Assembly: GCA_945861385.1 (NCBI GenBank)
Contig: CAMAUI010000028.1
Coordinates: 1 to 43,207 of the forward strand
DNA from: Prosthecobacter debontii
Lineage (GTDB): Bacteria > Verrucomicrobiota > Verrucomicrobiia > Chthoniobacterales > Chthoniobacteraceae
Reading direction: 5' to 3'
DNA: 43,207 nucleotides
The position numbers were made by a program, and so were the translations under genes. Shown piece by piece: positions 27,361-33,552 of the stretch; position 1 is the stretch's first letter; each line of letters opens with the position of its first letter. A model generated the notes under the pieces. The model was not told the origin of the DNA and ran no database searches. It saw only the letters and a list, made by a program, of their open reading frames with translations.

Positions 27361-29760
27361 TTAAAATTTGCCACTGAAGTCCACTTGCAGCGTGTCATTG
27401 CGGAAGGGCGGGCCAGCGATTTCCGTTGCGCTGAGCCAGCGGACGCCGAACGCCGTGTTCTTTGAAACCGCCCACGTCCCCCACAGCGCATAGCCCTTGA
27501 GGTTTGTACCGCCGAGGCCGAAGTCCGAGTCTGTGAAGCCGTCCACGACCGCGTCGCTCTCGATGTGCTTGTAGAAAAAGCCGGCCTGCCAGTCGCCGCG
27601 CTTTTGCAGCGCCGCCGCGCCTGCCCGCACGCCGAATGTCCACGCGGTGTCGCCGCCAGCGTAGGCACCGGGCAGGCCCGCCACGCCGCGTGGCGCGCGG
27701 TTGTTCACGCCGAGCGTGTTCAGCCGCGTGCGGTCGAACGCCGTGTTGCGGATGTATTCGCCGCTCACGACGATTTGCGTCGGCTCGAAGCCGTTGTACT
27801 CGAGCTTTGCGGTGACGGCGACCGGCTCGAACTTCGTGCCGAGGCCGAAGTACTGGAACTGGTTCGACGTGCCGAAATTGTTGTTCGCATTCGGGATGAT
27901 GCGGCGCAGCGGGATGTAGGTGTTTCCCTTTTGCGCGAACGACGGGCGCGTGCCGTCCGTGTCGCCCGCGTCGTTCGCGGTGAGCGGTGTGAAAGGCGTG
28001 GACTGCTCGCCCTGCACGCCGTCGAAAACGTAGTAGGCTGCGGCGAGCTTGATGTTCAGGCGGTCGTTCACCTTCGCGTCCGCGCCGAGCTGCGCGCCGT
28101 AGAGATACTTATCCGTGCTGTCGAATTTCGACGGCTGGTTGCTGCTGAAATTGAAGTCCGTGTTGAAAATCGGGAACGCGCCCGCCGTGACGAACGGCTT
28201 CACGTTGCCGTCCTTCGCCTTCATGTTTACTGCGAGGCCGTCGAAGCCGAGGTCGTCGTCGTAGATGAGGTCGGAGGCGAAGAACGGATTGTCGAAGCGC
28301 CCGCCCGTCGCGGTGACGTGCGTCTTTTCGCCCGCGCCCTCGTATTTGATGAACGCGCGGTCGAGCCAGATGGCGTATTTGGAAAACTGCCCCGTGCCCG
28401 CGCCGAACGACTGGTTCGGCGAGACAGGCGAACTACTCTCGCCGGTCGCGATGCGGAGCCCGGCGGTGAAGCCGTCGCCCATGTCAATTTCACCCGCGAC
28501 CCGCGCGCGGAAGCGGTAGCGGCTTCGGTCTTCATCCACGTTAAGCTGCGGCGAGAAAACGGTGCCGCTCACGTCGAACGGCGCGCCGCTGTTGATGGCG
28601 TTGAAGTTCGGGAACGCACCGGTGTTGTCGTTGCCGCTCGGGAAATAATTTCCCTCGTAGCGAAGGCGGATGTCGCCCTTCACTCGGAACTTCGTGACCC
28701 AGTCCGGCACCTTTACCGCGCTCGCCCATTTCTCATCCTTTGCCTGCTGTGCGATGTCGGCGCGCAGCTCGTCGCGGATTTGTTTCTTCACGATTTCCGG
28801 CACGTACGTGACGCGCACGGCGTCATCCGGCGCGGACGCGGCGGGCGCGAGGCCCTGCTTTTTCGCATCTTCAAACATGACCGCCGCCGAGGCCTGCGCG
28901 ACGGCGAGCGCCTGCTGCTGCGCGAGCGCGGTGTCGCTCTCGGCTTCCTTGATAAGCACTGCCGCCTCCTCCGCGGTGACCAATTTTTTCTTCACCATTA
29001 GCTTCAGCAAATTCACCGCGAATGTCGGCGACGGGCCGCCGCCTATCAGTTCGTTCGGGCCGGTCTCCGGCGCGGCTTGTGGGTCGGCGGGCGTAGGCGC
29101 GGGGATGGACGGGATGGACTCCGTGGACGGGATGGACGGCTTTGCGTCGGTGGGCTTTTCGACTGGTGGCGCTGGCGGCGCGTCTGCGGGCTTTGCTTCC
29201 GCAGGCGCGGCGGGTTTTTCGTCCGCAGGTTTCGCGGGCGTGCCGCTCGCGCGAAAAGCGGGCGGTTGCGCCGGTTGAATCGTGCTCTGTGCTAGCCGCA
29301 TCGGAAGCTCCTGCGCGACACCCGTCGAGCACAGCACCATCGCGACCGCGAGAGCGATGCGTGCGTGGCGCGAGCCTTTGGAGTGCGGCGGCTTGACCCC
29401 GCTTTGGCTTTCCGCGCGGGCGATGAGGAATGTTCGAATACCATCCGCAAGCACGGAAGATGTGCGTGGGGTAGGGTGGGCGTCCTGCCCGCCGTGTTCC
29501 GCATCTTGCGGAACACATGCGAGCGTCGGTTTGCGTTCGCACGTCTGGAGACGTTCGGGTGTGCCGGACGGGACGCCCACCCTACCCCGCGCACACTGTT
29601 CGTCTGAACCTGCGGGTTCTGAATTTTGGATGCGCCCTCCGTGGAAAGTGAAAGCGGGGTCAAGCCCCCGCACTTCAAAGACTCGCGCCACGCTCGGTGG
29701 CGCTTTTGCGATGCGCGCAGTCAGGATTTCGACGGATGTGATTTCAGGTTTTTGAGACAT
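27361..29760 (-). CDS. Putative porin (Porin_5-like) with repeat-derived N-terminal extension
   Basis: The 799-codon frame begins with a 134-residue extension (residues about 27-128 come from a palindromic repeat). Next is a signal core (IALAVAMVLC, 135-144) cleaved around GVAQ. A Pro/Ala/Lys-rich linker (about 160-235) follows, then a helical segment with VTAEEAAVLIKEAESDTALA, then an outer-membrane barrel starting near FRVKGDIRLRYEGNYF and ending in QVDFSGKF with the C-terminal Phe used by the BAM machinery. The barrel resembles the putative-porin family found beside such haemagglutinin loci. It would make an outer-membrane channel of unknown solute. It lies 19 bp after the tonB stop and 3 bp before the coiled-coil gene. 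The linker may contact peptidoglycan (inference). Confidence 0.88.
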   Translation of the reverse strand: MSQKPEITSVEILTARIAKAPPSVARVFEVRGLDPAFTFHGGRIQNSEPAGSDEQCARGRVGVPSGTPERLQTCERKPTLACVPQDAEHGGQDAHPTPRTSSVLADGIRTFLIARAESQSGVKPPHSKGSRHARIALAVAMVLCSTGVAQELPMRLAQSTIQPAQPPAFRASGTPAKPADEKPAAPAEAKPADAPPAPPVEKPTDAKPSIPSTESIPSIPAPTPADPQAAPETGPNELIGGGPSPTFAVNLLKLMVKKKLVTAEEAAVLIKEAESDTALAQQQALAVAQASAAVMFEDAKKQGLAPAASAPDDAVRVTYVPEIVKKQIRDELRADIAQQAKDEKWASAVKVPDWVTKFRVKGDIRLRYEGNYFPSGNDNTGAFPNFNAINSGAPFDVSGTVFSPQLNVDEDRSRYRFRARVAGEIDMGDGFTAGLRIATGESSSPVSPNQSFGAGTGQFSKYAIWLDRAFIKYEGAGEKTHVTATGGRFDNPFFASDLIYDDDLGFDGLAVNMKAKDGNVKPFVTAGAFPIFNTDFNFSSNQPSKFDSTDKYLYGAQLGADAKVNDRLNIKLAAAYYVFDGVQGEQSTPFTPLTANDAGDTDGTRPSFAQKGNTYIPLRRIIPNANNNFGTSNQFQYFGLGTKFEPVAVTAKLEYNGFEPTQIVVSGEYIRNTAFDRTRLNTLGVNNRAPRGVAGLPGAYAGGDTAWTFGVRAGAAALQKRGDWQAGFFYKHIESDAVVDGFTDSDFGLGGTNLKGYALWGTWAVSKNTAFGVRWLSATEIAGPPFRNDTLQVDFSGKF
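29376..29680. repeat. Nested palindromic repeat element, copy 2, inside the porin gene
   Basis: This has the same architecture as 26213-26538. Outer arms are CTTTGGAGTGC (29376) and GCACTTCAAAG (to 29680). Inner arms GGGGTAGGGTGGGCG (from 29469) and CGCCCACCCTACCCC (to 29588) follow, with the internal perfect hairpin GTGTTCCGCA / TGCGGAACAC at 29494-29503 / 29507-29516. The middle between the inner arms has diverged more than the arms. At 305 bp it is 21 bp shorter than copy 1, so both copies leave the same reading-frame phase. Read on the minus strand it is open and encodes residues 27-128 of the porin precursor. Confidence 0.88.
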
Positions 29761-29779
29761 TCGGTTGTTCAGAATTTTT

Positions 29780-30511
29780 TCAGTTCGGGCGACGCAGGCT
29801 GACTTTCATGCGGATGGGCTGCGGCATGTCCTCGGGTGTCACGCCTGGGCACTGGATGCCCACGAGGCCCTCGTTGATTGCACCATCGAGCGCGGTGTTG
29901 CCGGTCGAGGCATCGAGCTTCACACGAGTGATGCGCCCGCCGCTGTCCACCCACACGCGCACGACCGGCGCGATGCCCGCGGCGTTCTTGCTCGCGGGGT
30001 TGCGGCGCAGCGCGTCCTCGATGGACTTCGCGACTTGCCCGGAGAAACCGCGCCATTTCGTCTGCGCGGCGGCGTCCACAGGTTTGCGGAAAAATCCGCC
30101 GTTGCCCTTGGCGATGGCGATGCCCCCCGTGCCCTTGCCCGCTGCGGCGGTTGTGACCGCAGGTTCCGGCTCCTGCTCCTGTTGCTCCTCCTCATCCACC
30201 TGCTTGTCCTCGCGGACTTCATCTTTCGGCGGCGGTGGCGGTGGCGGCGGCGCGATGGGCGGCGGCGGGAGCACCTGCACCATCATCGCGGCAGCGTCTT
30301 TTTTCGCCGCGCTGCCGTCGGCGTTCATCAGCTTCTTGCCGACGGCGTACACACCGGCGACAGAGAGCACGGCGACAAAGAATGGCGTGCGCCACTTCGC
30401 GAAACCGGTCTTTTCCTCCTCCTCACCCCAACCGTCATCGTGCGCGGGCGTGGGTTTCGGCTTCGTGGGCGGTTCGAGAACCGCTGTGAGATTGCCTTCG
30501 TGCGTGTTCAT
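29780..30511 (-). CDS. tonB: TonB-like energy transducer
   Basis: The start at 30511 (MNTHEGNLTAVLEPP) overlaps the stop of the upstream small gene; a longer frame to 30613 is only readthrough of that gene's other frame. The 243 residues comprise a cytoplasmic N terminus, a membrane anchor at about 43-57 (PFFVAVLSVAGVYAVG), a Pro-rich stretch with eight consecutive prolines near 80, an acidic Glu/Gln-rich stretch, and a TonB/TolA-like C-terminal domain at about 150-243 (VVRVWVDSGGRITRVKLDAS, ALDGAINEGLVGIQCPG). TonB proteins pass energy from ExbB/ExbD in the inner membrane to outer-membrane partners. Genes for all three are contiguous here, but no TonB-dependent receptor is encoded in the window. 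Confidence 0.87.
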   Translation of the reverse strand: MNTHEGNLTAVLEPPTKPKPTPAHDDGWGEEEEKTGFAKWRTPFFVAVLSVAGVYAVGKKLMNADGSAAKKDAAAMMVQVLPPPPIAPPPPPPPPKDEVREDKQVDEEEQQEQEPEPAVTTAAAGKGTGGIAIAKGNGGFFRKPVDAAAQTKWRGFSGQVAKSIEDALRRNPASKNAAGIAPVVRVWVDSGGRITRVKLDASTGNTALDGAINEGLVGIQCPGVTPEDMPQPIRMKVSLRRPN

Positions 30512-30735
30512 TTCTTTTTCTCCTTCGTTGCGTCGTTCGTTTTTTTGAAATCGGGCAGTTCGACCCACTGGATGTTCCACTGCGCGGGCGGCTCGGGCTC
30601 GGGGCGCAGCCATTTCAGTGCGGCGAAAACCAGCCCGGCGCAGATGCCGCCCGCGAGGAGCGCGGGGATGGCGAGGCTTCGCAGGCTGCCGCGTCCTTCC
30701 GCGCTTTTGTCGAAGCTGTACGGGCCAAATTTCAT
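30508..30735 (-). CDS. Small single-pass membrane protein between exbD and tonB
   Basis: This 75-residue protein has a charged N terminus (MKFGPYSFDKSAEGRGSLRS), one hydrophobic segment (LAIPALLAGGICAGLVFAAL, about 21-40), a Pro-rich stretch with a Trp-rich segment, and a Lys-rich tail. Its ATG overlaps the exbD stop (ATGA at 30732-30735) and its stop overlaps the tonB start, so it is strictly coupled to both. No family is recognised. It may be an accessory subunit of the ExbB-ExbD-TonB complex, with the short segment beyond the membrane in the periplasm (inference). Confidence 0.78.
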   Translation of the reverse strand: MKFGPYSFDKSAEGRGSLRSLAIPALLAGGICAGLVFAALKWLRPEPEPPAQWNIQWVELPDFKKTNDATKEKKK

Positions 30736-31139
30736 CGGGCGATGGTGGCGATGCCGACTTTTTTCAGGCCGACCTTCACGGTGAGCGCGAGCACGTCGGT
30801 GACGGCTTCGTATTGCGCGCCGCTCGCGCCTTTCACGATGACGGGTGCGTCGGGCGCTGTGGTTTTGATTTGCACGAGCATCGGTTCGAGCCCGGCGAGC
30901 GTCGTGACGACTCCGTCGAGCGTGATGGTGCCGTTTTCCTCGATGCCGACGACGCGCGGCTTGTTTTTGTCGTCCTGTTTTTTGTTCTTGGGCGCGTTGC
31001 TGCCGCTCGGGAGCTGGGCTTTGAAGCCCTGCACGGTCGCGGTCGTCATCAGGATGAAAATGACGAGCAGCACGTAGGCGAGGTCCAGCATCGGTGTGAT
31101 GTTGATGTCGTCGTAAGGTTTGTCGTCCTGGACTTGCAT
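30732..31139 (-). CDS. exbD: ExbD/TolR-family biopolymer transport protein (second copy)
   Basis: This 135-residue ExbD has the cytoplasmic start MQVQDDKPYDDINITP, a single membrane helix containing the proton-pathway Asp at position 19 (PMLDLAYVLLVIFILM), then a periplasmic domain (VVTTLAGLEPMLVQIKTT, PVIVKGASGAQYEAVTDVLA) of normal ExbD length. Between helix and domain is a Lys/Asn-rich linker. With ExbB it would form the proton-driven stator-type motor that powers TonB. It begins 2 bp after the stop of the upstream exbD. Its first 31 residues are identical to that paralogue, while the periplasmic domains differ strongly. Confidence 0.95.
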   Translation of the reverse strand: MQVQDDKPYDDINITPMLDLAYVLLVIFILMTTATVQGFKAQLPSGSNAPKNKKQDDKNKPRVVGIEENGTITLDGVVTTLAGLEPMLVQIKTTAPDAPVIVKGASGAQYEAVTDVLALTVKVGLKKVGIATIAR

Positions 31140-31141
31140 GG

Positions 31142-31543
31142 CTACTTTGCGGCTTTGGTGGCGATGCCGACGGTCGTGATGCCGACGCGCCCGCAGACGT
31201 TCATCACGTCCATGACGGCCTGGTATTGCGCGACGCGGTCGCCGCGGATGACGACGGGCACGTTCGGGTTGCCGGCCTTGAGCGCGCCGAGGCGGCTCTC
31301 GAGTTCCTGGAGCGAGACGGGCGTGGCTTCCATGAAGACGGCGCCGCTCGGGTTGATCGTAATGGCCTTGGTTCCTTTCTCAGCGAGGCTCTTGGTGGCT
31401 TCGCTGCCCTTCGGCGTATTGACCTTCATGCCCTGCACCGACGCTGTGCACATGAGGATGAAAATCACGAGCAGCACGTAGGCGAGATCCAGCATCGGGG
31501 TGATGTTGATGTCGTCGTAAGGTTTGTCGTCCTGGACTTGCAT
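31142..31543 (-). CDS. exbD: ExbD/TolR-family biopolymer transport protein (first copy)
   Basis: This 133-residue ExbD shares its N terminus and membrane helix with the following gene (Asp19 in PMLDLAYVLLVIFILM). Its periplasmic part differs: SLQELESRLGALKAGNPNVP, PVVIRGDRVAQYQAVMDVMN and an ending VGIATKAAK. It begins 2 bp after the ExbB-fusion stop and ends 2 bp before the second exbD. Two distinct ExbD proteins beside one ExbB suggest a hetero-dimeric ExbD pair in the motor, as occurs in other systems with two exbD genes (inference). Confidence 0.95.
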   Translation of the reverse strand: MQVQDDKPYDDINITPMLDLAYVLLVIFILMCTASVQGMKVNTPKGSEATKSLAEKGTKAITINPSGAVFMEATPVSLQELESRLGALKAGNPNVPVVIRGDRVAQYQAVMDVMNVCGRVGITTVGIATKAAK

Positions 31544-31545
31544 GG

Positions 31546-33534
31546 TCAGTGCCCTCCTTCCGCCGCGCTGCTGCCGTCGTCGTTCTTCTCTTTGTAAAAC
31601 TCGGCCATCTTCGTAACGAACTCATCAATGAAGATGTGCATGTCGTCCTTCGCGTCCTTCACCCGGGAGAGGATGTAGTTGTAGCCGAAGAGCGCCGGAA
31701 TCGCGACGGCGAGGCCCGCGACGGTGGCGAGCAGCGCGGCCGCGATGCCGGGCGCGATGGCGTTCACGTTCACGTCGCCCGCGGCGGCGACGGCGGCGAA
31801 GACAATCATCACGCCGACGACGGTGCCGAGCAGGCCGAGGAATGGGCCGCCGGAAATGCAGATGGTGAGCAGCACGATGTGGCTGCTGATTTTCTGCGTC
31901 TCGCGGACCAGCGCGCCGTCGAGCGCGGCGCGGATGGCCTGAATGCTACGGCCCGCGAGTCCACGCCGCACGCCCTGTTCGCGGTCAGCTTTCATGCGGT
32001 GGCGGATTTCCTCCACGCCGACGTGGTAGATGCGATAGACGGACGATTTTCGCAGCCGCTTCGTGAGCGCCTGCGTGACGCGACCGCCGAGGCTCTTGGA
32101 TTTCTCCACGTCGTCGTCGTCGAGCACGGTGAGATCGCTGGCGACGTGGCGCCATTCTCGCATGAAGATGGCGTTGCCCTTCGAAATCGCGTTCAGGTAG
32201 CGCGTTTTTGTGACCATTACATACCAGCTCAGGATGGCCATGAACGCGAGAATCACGATGACTGCCCAGCCGTCGAACGTGAGGTTCTTGATGATGATTC
32301 CGAACGTGCCGGTGGTGAGCCAGCTCATCCAGTCGCGCGGTTTTTCCTCATCGCCGAGCGCGACGGTCTTCGGGCCGCGCTCGCCGCCCTGGCCGATGGC
32401 CGCAAGCTGCACCCAGCCCTGCGGACGCGCGACTTTGTGGATTTGAAATTCGTCCATCTCGCCGGTGAAGCCATTCGCGCCGCCCTTTTCGCCGCCGAGG
32501 TAAATCACGGTGTTCAGCGCGGGCACTGCGATGGGCAGCGCGGCGCCGGGTTCGCCGTTCACAAAGAGCGTCGTCTTCGCCGCTTCGCCGACGACCGCGA
32601 AATGCGCCCATGAGCCGGGCTGCAAGGACGATGTCGCCTTTGCGCGCTGGCCGTTGATATCGAGAAATGCGCCGCTGCCCTCGACGCCGACGGTGAGCGA
32701 TTTTTCGCCCTCTCGGCGGCTCAGCATCACGCCGGGCGCGGTGACTTTCGCCCAAAAGGAAACGGTGAGCGGCGTGCCCGTCCACAGAAGCGCGGGCGAG
32801 GCGGTGATGCCGATGGCGGTCTTGCCGTTGAAGCCGGTGCCGCTGCCAATTTGCGAGGCGTCGGCCTTGCCGCCGGGGCCGTCGGCGGTGTTGGCGTTCT
32901 TCGTCGAGTCGAGCGGGGCCTGGCCGCTCTCGGTGAAGTGAAACACGAGCACGGTGTCGGCGTCGTAGGTGCCCTTTGCGTCCTCGGCTTTGCCAGCTCT
33001 CGCGTCGTTCGAGCCGTAGTAGAGCCAGAAGGTGTTTTTGGCGTTCGGCTTGATGTTCGGGATGTTCACCCAGACGAACGCGTCGCCCATCAGGTCGTCA
33101 ATTTTCTCAACGTGATACGTGAGCAGCGTCTTGCCGTCGGGCAGGACGAAGCGGATGTCGCTGAGGTCGGGCTTCGCGGCGGACGGGTAGTTTGTGGAGT
33201 GCAGCCGCACGAGCACCGCAGCGCCACCGATGCTCTCGGTGATGGCGCCGCCGGCGGGCGTGGTGTCCACGGTGAGGGGCTTGCGAAGCGGCCACGCGGC
33301 GTCCCACCACGGGTCGTCGGCGCGGGCGGTGGTGAAAAGTGAGAGCAGGATGATAAGGAGAGCGGCGAGTGAGTGCCGCGAGGCAAAGTAGCCGTCATCG
33401 CTCCGCGTGACGCTAGCAGCGCGGCACGCAGGATGACGGTCAGAACTACGCGTGATGCTCAGGGTGCTTGCGGACGCCTCAGCATCACGCGGAGCGATGA
33501 TGACTACTTTGCTGTTCGTTCGTGTGATTTCCAT
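31546..33534 (-). CDS. exbB: ExbB/TolQ-like proton channel fused to N-terminal DUF2341 and LamG-like domains
   Basis: The 662-codon frame has a 55-residue extension (residues about 9-50 from a palindrome), a signal core SLAALLIILLSLFTTARA (55-72) and a DUF2341 domain (about 75-190; WWDAAWPLRKPLTVDTTPAG). A concanavalin/LamG-like domain follows at about 195-390 (LVFHFTESGQAPLDSTKN, WAHFAVVGEAAKTTLFVNG, GEMDEFQIHKVA), then a membrane helix near 415-435. The C-terminal MotA/TolQ/ExbB domain has two long helices, including GGPFLGLLGTVVGVMIVFAA and ALLATVAGLAVAIPAL. ExbB normally lacks such an extracytoplasmic head; here a sugar-binding-like module is fused to the motor. Similar DUF2341-ExbB proteins are known in this phylum. 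It starts 18 bp after the TpsB stop. Confidence 0.9.
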   Translation of the reverse strand: MEITRTNSKVVIIAPRDAEASASTLSITRSSDRHPACRAASVTRSDDGYFASRHSLAALLIILLSLFTTARADDPWWDAAWPLRKPLTVDTTPAGGAITESIGGAAVLVRLHSTNYPSAAKPDLSDIRFVLPDGKTLLTYHVEKIDDLMGDAFVWVNIPNIKPNAKNTFWLYYGSNDARAGKAEDAKGTYDADTVLVFHFTESGQAPLDSTKNANTADGPGGKADASQIGSGTGFNGKTAIGITASPALLWTGTPLTVSFWAKVTAPGVMLSRREGEKSLTVGVEGSGAFLDINGQRAKATSSLQPGSWAHFAVVGEAAKTTLFVNGEPGAALPIAVPALNTVIYLGGEKGGANGFTGEMDEFQIHKVARPQGWVQLAAIGQGGERGPKTVALGDEEKPRDWMSWLTTGTFGIIIKNLTFDGWAVIVILAFMAILSWYVMVTKTRYLNAISKGNAIFMREWRHVASDLTVLDDDDVEKSKSLGGRVTQALTKRLRKSSVYRIYHVGVEEIRHRMKADREQGVRRGLAGRSIQAIRAALDGALVRETQKISSHIVLLTICISGGPFLGLLGTVVGVMIVFAAVAAAGDVNVNAIAPGIAAALLATVAGLAVAIPALFGYNYILSRVKDAKDDMHIFIDEFVTKMAEFYKEKNDDGSSAAEGGH
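33385..33510. repeat. Palindromic repeat within the N-terminal codons of the exbB fusion
   Basis: The left arm at 33385-33414 (AAAGTAGCCGTCATCGCTCC...) pairs with the right arm at 33481-33510 (...GGAGCGATGATGACTACTTT), with few mismatches. A second hairpin is nested inside: CGCGTGATGCTCAGG at about 33449-33463 pairs with CCTCAGCATCACGCG ending near 33491. It differs in sequence from the two 300-bp elements but occupies the same place in its gene, just before the signal-peptide core. Read on the minus strand it is open and encodes residues 9-50. Confidence 0.85.
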
Positions 33535-33552
33535 TTGGTCGTTCGTGAAAAA

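Noticed and set aside
26213..29680. The two palindromic repeats as a CRISPR array or insertion sequence
   Set aside because: They are two separate copies 3 kb apart with nested inverted arms, no spacer array and no transposase.
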